A stretch of 48,198 nt of DNA. Source: Apostichopus californicus. Lineage: Eukaryota; Echinodermata; Holothuroidea; Aspidochirotida; Stichopodidae. Position 1 is the first letter of the stretch; every line of letters begins with the position of its first letter. Shown one piece after another: positions 1-11,134 of this stretch. Where the stretch lies: NCBI GenBank assembly GCA_020650975.1, contig JAIPMN010001082.1:1-48198 (forward strand), in the 5' to 3' direction. The notes below the pieces were generated by a model. The model did not search any database and was not told the DNA's origin. It worked only from the letters and a program-made list of their open reading frames with translations. The translations under genes and the position numbers were made by a program.

Positions 1-450
1 TTTGGCTTTTAACACAATAACTAAAAAGTGTATGGTGGGTTAACTTCGTATTTGGTACAGTTTCTGGATGCACCTTAATGAGGTACAAGATCCCAATTTC
101 TTCTGCAAAGTCAAAGGTCATTTGAGGTCAACAGATGTCAATGTCTAACAACATTATAAACTTCATATATCAAAAAGTAAAGTTAGGATAAAATGTCATA
201 CTAATAGTATGGGGATCAGCTTTATTGAGTAGAAGATCCCTGTTGTTTTTTGCAGTGGTCAAATGTCATTTGACATCAACAGAGGTCAGTCTGAAAATGT
301 TGTAAACATGATATTAGACTCAACAGATAAAGCTTGGCTGAACTTTATACAAGGTCTTTGGATCCACTTTATTGAGTTCAAGAACCCTGTTGTTTTCTGT
401 GGTGGTCAAAGGTCATTTGAGGTCAACAGAGATCAGAATGTGAAACACAT
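1..450 (+). repeat. 146-147-bp tandem repeat with AGGTCA half-sites, cluster A
   Basis: Three imperfect units are aligned by their shared core near 108, 256 and 403, giving a period of about 147 bases. Each unit carries text related to GATCCACTTTATTGAGT, then a T-rich stretch, the half-site core, then TGAAAATGTTGTAAACATGA. The best core (403-435) reads TGGTCA, A, AGGTCA, TTTG, AGGTCA, ACAG, AGATCA. The first unit is cut by the window edge. A 63-codon open frame across units two and three is a by-product of the repeat. The same family recurs at 8215-8640 and 9715-10300. Confidence 0.8.
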
Positions 451-467
451 TTAATCATCAAAATTTT

Positions 468-1107
468 CAGGTTTTTCTTGGGTTAACAATTGTATTCATG
501 AATATGAATTTATCAAAAAAATTTATTATTATATAGTTTAAAGAATAATAAATCACACATACTAGAAAACATTAAAGGACACACAACTGTGACCTATGAT
601 GTAAGGTTTTATGAGGTAGAACTGTTCAAAATTTGCATTTGTTTACTATGCTATTGTTTTATCACTATCAAAGAATCTCTATCCAAATTTACAGGCTTTT
701 CTTGGGTTAGCAATTGTTTTCATGAATAAGACATGATTAAAAAAATAAGTATATATAGTTTAAAGAATAATAAGTTACACAAACTGGAAAACATTAAAGG
801 ACACAACTGTGACCTATGATGTAAGGTTTTATGAGGTAGAACTGTTCAAAATGTTTTTGTTTACTATGCTATTGTTTTATCACTATCAAAGAATCTCTAT
901 CCAAATTTACAGGCTTTTCTTGGGTTAGCAATTGTTTTCATGAATAAGACATGATTAAAAAAATAAGTATATATAGTTTAAAGAATAATAAGTTACACAA
1001 ACTGGAAAACATTAAAGGACACTCAACTGTGACCTATGATGTAAGGTTTTATGAGGTAGAACTGTTCAATTTTGTTTTGTTTACTATGCTATTGTTTTAT
1101 CTTTGTC
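468..1107 (+). repeat. Tandem triplication, unit about 220 bp
   Basis: Three copies start at CAGGYTTTTCTTGGGTTARC at 468, 692 and 910 (periods 224 and 218). Each continues through a GTTTAAAGAATAATAA block and a GTGACCTATGATGTAAGG block to TTTACTATGCTATTGTTTTA. Copies 2 and 3 are nearly identical while copy 1 is more diverged, so the last duplication was recent. The array abuts the 147-bp repeat on its left and ends about 175 bases before exon 1. Confidence 0.85.
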
Positions 1108-1283
1108 GAAGAACAAGTAAACCACATTGAAAGTCATGTATAGAGTCTGTACCTTTGAATGAAACTTAATGACATCTCATTTTGCTATAGAAGGTGCACT
1201 TAGCTATATGATATATTAGGATAAACTCTAATGATACAGGAAATGTTGATTATTTTACTTTCTCTCTTTATTTTAATGTTTAG

Positions 1284-1379
1284 TCAGAGACGACGGAAGA
1301 CAGGATGACATCTGGAGCAGGCTCTGCTGCAAGTACAGAGGTTCAGCAGTCATGTGATAAGTTGCGAAATATTCAAAAG
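1284..1379 (+). CDS. Internal coding exon (exon 1 of 3 seen) of an unidentified protein
   Basis: A pyrimidine-rich tract ending in TTTAG precedes the exon and AAG|GTATAT follows it. The 96 bases give 32 open codons in one frame, SETTEDRMTS... to ...CDKLRNIQK; the other two forward frames carry stops. The first two thirds are polar and Ser/Thr/Ala/Gly-rich, like a linker. The last part (CDKLRNIQK) turns basic and helical and runs directly into exon 2. Entry and exit are both phase 0. No start codon or upstream exon is visible, so the gene begins left of the window. The exon is seen in sequence; the link to exons 2 and 3 is inferred from matching phase, strand and helical continuity. I do not recognise the family. 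Confidence 0.72.
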
Positions 1380-1454
1380 GTATATTGAAAGCTAATTAAT
1401 TGATAATTTATAAATTGTACACTGTGTAGCTGAAGGGCTGTTCTCATACATGTT

Positions 1455-1745
1455 ATAATTGTTCCATCCAGACTTCCATCTGCCGCAATTTAACTGTGTG
1501 TAAAAGTAAGTTGGCCTGACGTTTCGATCCTAGCAGGATCTTCTTCAAAATGCTAAATGACAAGTAACAGTAACAGAAGGGACAAAAACACGCACAGAAT
1601 ACAGACAGGTTAATGAGCATGGTGAACACAAAGAGATAGAATTTAACTGTGTCTACTAACATATCATAGCAAAACATTTGGCAAACTGTCAGTGTGTGGT
1701 ACCAAGGTAACATACATTCTAATACTGCCCAAAATGTTGTCACAC
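1455..1745 (-). mobile_element. Dispersed-repeat fragment, possibly Penelope-like
   Basis: On the minus strand a 96-codon open frame ends …GSKRQANLLLHTVKLRQMEV. It spans a perfect hairpin GATCCT-GCT-AGGATC (1526-1540) directly followed by GAAACGTC. Hairpin-then-GAAAC blocks of this kind are familiar from repetitive elements of aquatic animals, including Penelope-like retroelements that carry hammerhead ribozymes; the assignment here is from memory of that pattern. No reverse-transcriptase or GIY-YIG motif is visible, so this is at most a short remnant. Confidence 0.35.
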
Positions 1746-2504
1746 AGTGTTATATAGTTCTGATTAATTGTTCACAGCTACACGTAACCCAATAACTCAG
1801 TGTTTAAAGTACATGAGTGACCTTCCTTTGATAAATCATTATTTTGAATTGATCCTCATCCCAAGTTTAGTATTTCATTTTATTTGATGCTGGTTAGATC
1901 AGAACTTTTTTAGAAAAGAATAGCTTCTTAAACAGATGGATTGACATCAATTATTATGTTTAGTGACCAATTCTTTACATATATCTTTCCCAAACTATGA
2001 TACTTCATGACATGTTAAAGTTGCAATATTGACCCATTTATCCTTTGGTTCAAATTTCCAGATGATTTATATTAACGGTCATTAAATACTGCACTGTCTT
2101 TGAAATCAACAAAATCTGTGTCAGTACCTTTTTATCGCTTATCATGCCACATAGCTCAACTCTACACAGCTTAACTGTTTTTTCAAAAACTGGAATACTG
2201 CCATCTACGTACTGTGTTTTTTCTATATCTCTAATACTGTCATTTTAACCAGTTGATGCAATTAATACATTTTGCATTGGACAAAGGGAACATAAAATCT
2301 AGCTACTGTAGGTGTAAATTCATGTTCAATGAAGTGCATAAGGGTGATTCTAAGAGCCAGAATAGTCAATATAATTATAATGAGGTCTTTGTAGCAATAA
2401 TTCTAATGTTGGAACTTTTACATAGAAATGGTTGAATTACCCTTCTTACCTCCATATTGTACCAGTTTTACCATAGAAAGGAAATTAATGTTTTATTTGT
2501 AATC

Positions 2505-2960
2505 AAATTTGTCCTGTCTCTCAGTTGTTAGTTTGTTATTCTATTTCCTGACATGGTATTTCTTGTCTCATCTCTTGTCCTCTCTGCCATCCAGTCTCCT
2601 TCCTCCTGTCCTTTCTCACTGTGTGTCCTGTCCCATCTCTCCTAATATCCCCCCCCCTCCTCATCCCCTCATCTGTCTATTATCTTGCCCTGTTTCCATT
2701 CTTGTCTTTCTGAATGTTTGTCCTTTCTTCAATCCTATGTCCTGTCTCATCTCCTGTCCTTTCTCACTATGTTTCCTGTCCCATCTCTTGTCCCATATCT
2801 CCCTACATTTTCCCCATCCCCTCATCTGTCTAATATATTGCCCTGTTTCCATTATTGTCTCTCATCTGAATGTTTGTCCTTTCTTCAATCATTTGTCCTC
2901 TCTCATCTCCTGTCCTTTCTCGTCCTGTCTTCTATATTTTCTCCTCTTTTGTCTCCCATC
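2505..2960 (+). repeat. C/T-rich minisatellite, about 150-bp units
   Basis: This almost pure pyrimidine plus strand is built from variants of TCCTGTCTCATCTCCTGTCC. A longer unit recurs about 153 bases apart (CATCCCCTCATCTGTCTA at 2662, again at 2815). Open frames of 220, 133 and 63 codons on both strands are composition artefacts, being Ser/Leu/Cys/Pro-rich or Arg/Gln/Met-rich. Polypyrimidine DNA of this kind could adopt triplex structures; that is inference. Confidence 0.8.
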
Positions 2961-3104
2961 CTGTGTTCCAAACGGTCCCTCTCTTGTTTCTTCATCCAGT
3001 CGTTGTCATACCTCCTGTGTCATATCTACCAAGAATGCCATATTGTCTCTAACTTATCACCTGAATCACATATTATCTCCAGATAGAATAATTATGACTA
3101 TGAC

Positions 3105-4056
3105 CCTGTCTCATCCCCTTCCCTTAGCTATTGGAAGCTGTCTCAAAGACATATCTCTAGAAGTGTTATGATGGTGACCTGTGTCATATCCTATACCCCT
3201 AGTTATTACTAGTTGCCTGAATCCCATGTTATCTCTAGAAGTGTTATATAGATGACCCATGTCATTTTCCATCCCTTAGCTAATATTGGAAGCTGTCTCA
3301 AGGACATATATATCCCCGTACCCTTAGCTATTGGAAGCTACCTCAATCCCATGTTATCTCTAGAAGTGTTATTACTATGACCTGTGTCATCCCTCATACC
3401 CTTAGCTATTGGAAGCTACCTCAATCCCATGTTATCTCTAGAATTGTTATTACTATGATCTGTGTCATCCCTCATACCCTTAGCTATTGGAAGCTACCTC
3501 AATCCCATGTTATCTCTAGAAGTGTTATTACTATGACCTGTGTCATTCCTCATACCCTTAGCTATTGGAAGCTACGTCAATCCCATGTTATCTCTAGAAT
3601 TGTTATTACTATGACCTGTGTCATCCCTCATACCCTTAGCTATTGGAAGCTACCTCAATCCCATGTTATCTCTAGAATTGTTATTACTATGACCTGTGTC
3701 ATCCCTCAAACCTTTGCTATTGGAAGCTACCTCAGTCCCATGTTATCTCTAGAATTGTTATTACTATGACCTGTGTCATCCCTCATACCCTTAGCTATTG
3801 GAAGCTACCTTAATCCCATGTTATCTCTAGAAGTGTTATTACTATGACCTGTGTCATCCCTCATAACCTTAGCTATTGGAAGCTACCTGAATCCCATGTT
3901 ATCCCTAGAATTGTTATTACTATGACCTGTGTCATCCCTCATACCCTTAGCTATTGGAAGCTACCTCAATCCCATGTTATCTCTAGAAGTGTTATTACTA
4001 TATGACCTGTGTCATCCCCCCTCATACCCTTAGCTATTGGAAGCTTCCTCAAGATG
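3105..4056 (+). repeat. 78-bp minisatellite, about 12 copies
   Basis: Each unit has TGTGTCATCCCTCATACCC, TTAGCTATTGGAAGCTACC, TCAATCCCATGTTATCTC and TAGAAGTGTTATTACTATGA. Units from about 3370 onward are nearly identical, and the first few (3105-3360) are diverged or truncated. Because 78 is a multiple of three, a 130-codon frame stays open with a repeating 26-residue unit; I do not regard it as a gene. Confidence 0.9.
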
Positions 4057-4149
4057 AATCTGTTTTGAATGTTAACTCCATCATAGATGTCAAAAAGGCT
4101 AATGATAACAATAAGACTGTCTCATTGAATAGCCCTGCTGCATAGTTAG

Positions 4150-4440
4150 AGGTGTTTAATACACTCCAATTATATTCTCGCTCGATGCTCTCTGCTCACC
4201 ATGATTATGTTCAGTTCTGGAACCAGAGAGGTTTTATTGCACATAATTGGCGCTGGAATATTCCCACTCCCCCGAATCATTGCATCGCGGAGGCTTAGCG
4301 TTTCAAGTTACCAGACATATTTGAGTGAGGCACGCGAAGTGACAGAGCAAGGGCTCGTTCTCGTTTGTAATCAGCGTGATATTTACGGTATCTCATTGTT
4401 GCGTGTGAATGGTAATTAATAGGCATTCCACTGGATGAAA
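4150..4440. other. CpG-richer unique island in intron 1, candidate conserved element
   Basis: After the minisatellite the composition changes to a non-repetitive, GC- and CpG-richer stretch, including GCACATAATTGGCGCTGG and GAATCATTGCATCGCGGAGG. A 72-codon frame (4201-4419) is open and ends just after a possible donor (AATG|GTAATT). Using it as a cassette exon in the phase-0 intron would put a stop in frame, so it is unlikely to be an exon of this gene. A conserved noncoding element is the better guess, from composition only. Confidence 0.3.
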
Positions 4441-4734
4441 GGAATTACAAACCATAACAGCAGAGTTCAGCACTTGGCTGCTGGTGTCCTCCTCCTCCTC
4501 CCTGAATAGATACATTCAGTTGCATAGCAACAGTCAGAAGAAGAAGCATATTACTTTCTAACATAGAAAACAAAGTAAAAGCCTTTGGTTAATTTCTGTC
4601 ATCATAATTTAATGTCTTGATTCTGTAAAGAAGCCTCTCGGTGTCCATGTCTCGCTCACATCAGAATTCTGTGGCAGAGCAAGACTTAGTTTGTCTTTAA
4701 TATCAATGATCCAACAGTTGTCCCAGCGATCACA

Positions 4735-4795
4735 AAAAAAGAAAGGGAAAAAAAAAGAAAAAAAAAGAAAAAAAAAGAAAAAGAAATAAAAGAAA
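4735..4795 (+). repeat. A-rich (A9G)n-like simple repeat
   Basis: Runs of A broken by single G at roughly ten-base intervals. No element carrying this as a tail is evident on either side. Confidence 0.8.
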
Positions 4796-5736
4796 TCAGT
4801 GGTTAGTAAGAATCAGATTGTGAGTTGGTTTTAAGAGTGCAATAGTAATTTGATACTGTGTTTATTGAGCACTACAAAAACACTGAAATTAAAATAAAAT
4901 ATAATGTTTGGAATATTGTCCTTCGCACATTTTTAAGTTTGGATTGTAAGTTTGCATTCCTATGATACTATATATAATATACATGTACAGTTATTATTAT
5001 TTACTTCGCTCCCCGCTTACCTGTCTCCCCACAACCTTAGCACCGCATTCTACCGTGTCTAGTATGCCCTGGTAATCTTTTAACACTGTGCACCCTCACT
5101 GACACCCAGTGACCTCCTTCTTATTTTACCATCCAAAGTGTCTTACACGTTTTCGTATTGGGAAAATTTTTTATTTAACTAGATACCCCTCATAGCAGAG
5201 AGTTCTATGTTGCATTACTATAATACTATACATGCTATATGTACAGTCAGGAATATTTCACTAGATAATCCTCACAGTACTTAGAGAGATCTACTGACAT
5301 ATGTTGCTACAACCATTTCGCTTTCACTAGTCTTTAATTCAAAGTTTATGAACTGTTTCGTCTGATACTGAAAATCTCTTAAACTTACTGTAATGTCCTA
5401 TTGTTTCATTTACAACTCTTCACAGTGTGTGTTACTCCTGTATGATCTCTGTATTAATAGCATTGCTACAGATGATTGAACATGTCTTTGATGTTTTCAG
5501 AGCTAGACAAAAACTCACTGCACAAATATTGACTTAACTGGGGGGAGGTAGTATAATAGGTTCAATAGGTCATACGTTGGCATCTATCCTTGGTAAAAAT
5601 TGCCCAGTGACACTTTTCACTTGTTTTTATACAAGTCTAGTCTCTTCAAAATTCCCCATTAAAAATGAAAGCAATTAGAGAAGGAAGTAGAAGGTGGATA
5701 TAGTTTGAATATTCAGTGATTCTTTTAGAATCAATG

Positions 5737-6110
5737 CTATTGATGATGATGACAATAATATATAACATTTATATAGCGTCTAATACAATAGTTTCTAAAC
5801 GCTGAACAAAGGAAAATAGAAACACAGGAAACAACCACTAAGAAGCAAAAAGGAAGCATTTTAAGCTGTCTTTTGACAATTTCAAGTGTGGGGGAGTCCC
5901 GCACACGGATCTGGAGTTCATTCCAAAGGGCAGGTGCAGCAACAGAAAATGCACGATTGCCACAGCGAGTCCTAGTTTGAGGACCAGGGGCAAACTGCAG
6001 GTGTACATGGGAGGAAGAGGGAAGGGTTACAGAGGTGGTCCATAGCATTGGAACTTGAGAAAATTCAGTGACATAACGTGGGGTGAGCTCGGTTTTCACT
6101 TATTAAGTTA
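5737..6110 (-). mobile_element. CR1/L2-like LINE, 5'-truncated 3' end
   Basis: Read on the minus strand, the open frame 6099-5737 contains PQTRTRCGNRAFSVAAPALW followed by NELQIRVRDSPTLEIVKRQL. This matches the conserved C terminus of CR1/L2/Rex-type LINE reverse-transcriptase proteins (pattern GDRAFSVAAPxLWNxLP…FKxxLKTxLF). It is followed by a short 3' region with CGCTATATAAATGT and a simple-repeat tail (ATTGTCATCATCATC), typical of this class. The polymerase and endonuclease parts are missing, so the copy is dead. The protein ending is readable but the frame runs on past the usual stop, suggesting decay. Confidence 0.8.
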
Positions 6111-8214
6111 AACAGAGAGCTTTGAATGATAATAGTCTTGATTCATTTGAAAGCGATTTTTATTGTTCAAAATTTGTTTCCTTTAAAGGTAAATTATATT
6201 GTAGTGTGTTAACCTGCATTGCGACATGTGTTGCCATGGGACTACTGGTAACAAAGGAAGGGGGGGGGAATAAGTCTGTTGGTTTGTGAACATGCTGTTA
6301 GTTTTAATATAAGGAAGTAATAAAATGTAAGACAATAGAAACTGTTATCTATGGACATCTTTTGCATATCAACGATGTTAATTAAATTGCATTATTGATT
6401 CAACACTCACTTCAGATGCAATAAATGTAATAGAATGGAAAGAGAAAGTTCCCTCTGTTGTTATAAATTCAATCAGTCATATTCACTCACCTACCTTTCA
6501 CTTTTCTTTTGCTGATATATATATGTTAATAACATTAATGCTTGAGTTTGCCAGCACTGGTAATGATTATTAATTGGGCTCTGAATATTATGGGTTTCAC
6601 AATCCCATACAAATTTCCTTTGAGGATTGCACACTCTCTAAACGTTGAATAGACCTGGAAAAAATATAAATGTCAGCGTTCCGGTTAAAGACTGCTGGTT
6701 GCAATTCTGACATCTAATCTGGCAGCCTCTCGAACAGTGTCCACTTGACTTTTATCAATATAAATCATTGGCATGTCGACATGATCTAGTGAGTCTCATG
6801 TATAATGTCCCAAAGAAGGTCTTGATCATTTGTACATGTATGTATGTATGCTATCTGCTGTTAGCTGTCTTTACTCTGTAAGGAATAGGTTGTACAGCTA
6901 TTTGTTTCATCTATGTTTGGATTTGAAAACCTTGATTCTTTAACAGGAGACAGGGAGTCACACATACAGTAGCTGTTTAATTCATATTTACCATCTAAAG
7001 ACTCAAGTTTTCTTGGAAACTTGTTTGAATAGTTGCAAAATCATGTCTGTCCCCCCCCCCCTCCCAATTCATGGCTTGTCAAGTTAGCCATCAACTTAAA
7101 CTAAAAACATGAAAATCTGATGGGTTCGTGAAAGTTTCAAAATCTGTTTTTGTGCGTTATATTTGCATGCAAGATTAAGACTAAACAGAAAAAAAGAAGA
7201 AGGCATTGCTTACAAAACTAATTTATTACATTTATAAATGGTTTGTTGTGAAGTTGAAGATTTGCTTTATCAATGCTGCTGCAAACTCATCTTATGTATT
7301 GACACATTGCTATAGTGAATGTATTCATCACATCTTGGCAATGTATTGTGTAGCTTTTCATATAAAGCAAATAACTGATAATTTTTTCATGTAATCTGGA
7401 TATGATTGGTCATAATTATGAAACTAGCATCAAAAATTTTACTTTTTGTCTAATCCATCAAGAATTTGTCTCAGTCAACTGTTATTGTTGTGAGAACGTA
7501 TGTAGGTGCTTTAAAGATTACCATCAATTTTTCTATAAAGAGTCCCTCAAATTACTTTAAACGCTTCTCCAAATTGTTTCAAAGACTGCCCTCAATTTGC
7601 ATGTAGCTTCGCATTCTCACAGAGGCACAGTGCTATTCTGCAATCAACCGTAATGACTGGGCATGTTATTAAGTAATTTGGATATGAGGGTTGAAGTGTG
7701 CTACTGTGAAACCACAGCACTGCTACTTGGATCCCTGCTGAAACCTGTCAATAATAAATACTGTACCAGTTGACACATGGTATAACTAGAGGAAAACTCA
7801 CAAAGTTAAAAGTTCATATGTTTGTACTGGAAAGTAATGCACTATTTAAAAACAGTTCATGTTCAGTAATGGAAAATAGGTTCACTGGCATGAATATTGT
7901 GAGGTTAATTTAATTTATCTCATTGAGATTATGTCTCGATATTTGATGTAATGGGATTTGCTTGCTCTTAACCTTAAACAATATTTAATGCCTGTCTGTA
8001 TTATAAAACTGTGGCATTTGTGTTCTATTCTAGTTAACAATATTTACTTCAATACGTAATGCTTCAGAATGCTGGAAGTTGTATGCCATGGTTTTTAAGT
8101 GTTACCTTAAATAAGTCATCAACCTTACAATTAATGCTGACAAACTGTCCAGGGAATTATTTTGTTTGTTCCTTTGGCGATAACAAATAGAAGCAATGGG
8201 AAAACTCAAAAGTA

Positions 8215-8640
8215 CATTTTTTAAACTTCATACATGGTATATAGATCCCCTTTATGAATACAAGGTTCAAAAAGATTCCTAAAAATGTGAAGGTGAAAGG
8301 TCATTTCATGCCAACAGAGGTCAACGTTTGAAAACCTTGTAAACACGATAATTGAAGAAGTGCACCAGGGAAACACTTAATACAAATGTTTTGGATAATT
8401 ATTTTTTTTTCAAAATTGGTTGAGGTCAAAGGTCATATAGTGTCAAGAGAGGTCAGCTTCTGAAAACCTTGTGCACAGCATAACTGTAGAAGTCAAGTTT
8501 GGGTGCACTTTATACATGTATGTTTTCTAGATCCTCCCAAATGAGTACAAGAATCATTTTAAAATTGGAAGTCAGAGGTCATTTGATGCCAAAACAAAAA
8601 GGTCATTTGAGATCGTCAGGAGGGTCTGAAACCATGTTAG
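8215..8640 (+). repeat. 146-bp half-site repeat, cluster B
   Basis: Three diverged units of the same family as 1-450 have cores near 8290, 8423 and 8565. The middle one contains a perfect AGGTCA, A, AGGTCA at 8423-8435 and another AGGTCA at 8450-8455. The flanking text ACTTCATACATGGTATATAG and TGAAAACCTTGTAAACACG matches the other clusters. It sits about 450 bases before exon 2. Confidence 0.75.
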
Positions 8641-9084
8641 CATAATGAATGCGTAACTCAAGACACACATAACCTAGTCTGTCTTAACATAACAACACAC
8701 AATCTCATGAAAGTGAGATATGAATGAACTTGGTAGTTGGTATGTAGGTCTCAAGTAGTGCAGAATCTAGCTGATCACTTGAAGTCAATAATGGTCATCA
8801 CTTAAGAATCATTCGTAGAGTGTTTACTGCTGAATGGCAAGGAATCACTAATCACTGATTTAAGATTGTTTTAAATTGTTTTTTTTTTGATCGATGTGAA
8901 TCACTCTGCATATATGCCATCCATGTGGTTCTCAGTAAGACAGTAACCTCACTCTTTTATTCTTTATTCCTTTCCTTTTTTGCTCATCCCATGTAAAAGA
9001 GATGATCCAACAGACTTAGGATAATCATTTATACATTACTATTCATATTACGTTATAATAAAGCCTTTTCTTCATATTTTTCAG

Positions 9085-9198
9085 CTACTTTCTGATCACA
9101 CCACCTTCCAGTCAGCAGCAGCGGAACTCTTGGACTGGTGTGCAGACACCAGGGTCTTCCACAAGCTGTACGAGGAGAGCATCTTTAATTGTCTTACG
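9085..9198 (+). CDS. Internal coding exon (exon 2 of 3 seen), helical repeat-like
   Basis: The acceptor is a T-rich tract ending TTTTTCAG and the donor is ACG|GTAAAT. The 114 bases give 38 open codons: LLSDHTTFQSAAAELLDWCA followed by DTRVFHKLYEESIFNCLT. Base composition is clearly richer in G+C than the flanking intron, as expected for a real exon. Alternating hydrophobic positions (LL, AELLDW, VFHKLYEE, IFNCL) suggest two or three amphipathic helices, as in armadillo/HEAT-type alpha-solenoids; this is an inference from pattern, not a recognised signature. Phase 0 at both ends fits exons 1 and 3. A 16-bp duplication just after the donor creates a second GTAAAT 16 bases downstream. Confidence 0.85.
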
Positions 9199-9232
9199 GT
9201 AAATCATTATTAAAGTAAATCATTATTAAAGT
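9199..9232 (+). repeat. 16-bp tandem duplication at the exon 2 donor
   Basis: GTAAATCATTATTAAA appears twice in succession immediately after exon 2, putting donor-like GTAAAT at 9199 and 9215 and a GTATCG at 9231. Use of the second site would add 16 bases and shift the frame. Confidence 0.85.
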
Positions 9233-9714
9233 ATCGCTCAAAGGCATGCTCTCTCTCACGAAGCATATCATGTTTGAAATGTCTCTAGAGGATCAAACTA
9301 GTAGTTTACAGGCAGGTCTGCAGATTGAAGTCATTCACACCATCAATTGTGAGGTACTGGACAATTCCTGACAGATGTGTCATTTGTCTTTCTTACTCCC
9401 AGTGTTGAAGTTGCGAGGTTTAGGTAGAATATATCTAACCCCATGAGACGTTACAAGATGGAGGTCTACATAATTAGGAGAATCACATTTGAATATGTGA
9501 TTGCTAAGTGAGGAATGAAAGCAGGTTTAAATTAAGGAAATCTTCCAAATGTTGGTGAGACAAAAATTGCACTGCAAAATGACCACTTTCTAATGTGGCT
9601 TTCAAACTTCCTTTCTGTAAAAGTATCACAAGTATTTATTTCAATATGGTGGTTCCTGCATAATTTACTGATTATGTTTATTACAGATTAACCTTTTAAC
9701 AATGCATTGTAACT

Positions 9715-10300
9715 AAGTCAAGGTCAAATGGTCTTGAAGGTCATACAATGGAGCTCTGCTGTTCACATGAAGTGAAAAGAACCTTTTTTTGATGTTCAAG
9801 GCAAAATGAATCTATGTGATGGTCATGGAGGATATGTGTGTTTGTTGGATGGGTGTGTGTGTGATGCATTGGTCTGAAAACCTCTATAACTGCATATTTG
9901 GTTTGTGATCAAGCCTAAGTTATTGTTTTTTTCTGTGGAGGTCAATGGTCATTTGAGGTCACCAGAGGTCAAGTCTTAAAAAGCTTTGTAAACACTTTAT
10001 AACGGAAAACATAGTAAACAAGATAAATTTGGAAGTAAAACTTGGATGAACTTCATACTTATCATGTGCGCCCACCTTTGTTGAGGTCAAAGGTCATTTG
10101 TGGTCACCAGAGGTCCTAGTCTGAAAATCCTTGTAAATACTATAACTCAACAAGAACTTGGTGTTTCAACTTCATACTTAATATATAGATGCACCGTAGT
10201 AAGTACAATAACCTAACTTTCATGTAAGTCGTTACTGGCAACAGAGGTCACAGTCTTGATACCTTGTAGATATGACAAATCAAAAAGAAAAATCACCCTT
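9715..10300 (+). repeat. 146-bp half-site repeat, cluster C
   Basis: Units with cores at 9939, 10084 and about 10230 lie 145-146 bases apart, with a more diverged piece near 9720. The 9939-9971 core reads AGGTCA, A, TGGTCA, TTTG, AGGTCA, CCAG, AGGTCA. The 10084-10116 core starts with a perfect AGGTCAAAGGTCA. It is the same family as clusters A and B, separated from B by exon 2. Confidence 0.75.
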
Positions 10301-11134
10301 TTAATATTTCTGAGACTTGATTTGTCATGGTAGCTCAGAAGGGTGGGGGAAGGGAAGGGATAGAGGGGAGGGGGGGGGGGTAGAAGGGAGAGGTTGGAGA
10401 CTAAGACTGAATGTAGCTATTTGCGACAGAGAGGTTCAGGAAGCATTTAATATATATACTTGTAACTTTATTCAGAAAGACTGTGCATTAATTTCAAAGA
10501 TATATTCAACTCTCTGTGATTATGATTACTGAGGAGTGAATGGATGTTAAAATGTGGGAAGACAGATATATTGTGAATTAGCTATTTTTTGCTTCTGTCT
10601 TCGGACTGATTGAAAGTAAATTTAGTATATTGTTAATATCATAAATAAATGATAATGACTGAAACTAAATCAAACATTACTTTAACTTTCACATGAATTA
10701 TAAATTGCTATATCAAAAAAGGAAGACAGGAAATGAAAGGTGGTACAATTGTTAAAATTGTTGCAATATTTGATTTTCTCAATAAACTATGAAAGATTAA
10801 TTACGCATATGTGGAGGCTTTTTACTATTGGTGAAGCACCAACCCTTCTTTAATAGATGCTGTGACAAGGAATTTCATCACCCACATTTTGCAATGATTA
10901 ATACTGCGGTCAACCAACCTAGTTTGTAAAACTGTTTAGTCACTGCAAAGGAAGGTCACAGAATTAGGCTGTGGCAGCAACACCTTAAACGGTAATTAAT
11001 GTAAAGTCTCCATTTTAAATTGTACTTTGATTTACAGATTGAAAATTTAAAGAGACCGTTCTCATCATGAGAGGGTAGCTTAGATAGTTTGCAATACTCA
11101 TATACAGTAGTGTAGACAACCTAATATACATGTA

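Larger units (their letters stand above)
1380..9084 (+). other. Intron between exons 1 and 2 (7.7 kb)
   Basis: This phase-0 intron starts GTATAT and ends TTTTTCAG. It holds the Penelope-like repeat, the C/T-rich and 78-bp minisatellites, a CpG-richer island, a LINE 3' end and the second cluster of the 146-bp half-site repeat. I found nothing else coding in it. Outside those named features, 1750-2500, 4440-5735 (apart from an A/AG-rich run at 4735-4795) and 6110-8210 (apart from a C run near 7050) look like plain AT-rich unique intron. Confidence 0.75.

Noticed and set aside
2509-3171. Long open frame of 220 codons and shadows in other frames
   Set aside because: It lies over a C/T-rich minisatellite and the start of the 78-bp array; composition is Ser/Leu/Cys/Pro only and no domain is visible.
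3377-3769. Open frame with a perfect 26-residue repeat
   Set aside because: It is the direct translation of a 78-bp minisatellite with no unique ends or signal sequence.
4201-4419. 72-codon frame considered as a cassette exon
   Set aside because: Splicing it into the phase-0 intron puts a stop in frame, and no homology is recognised.
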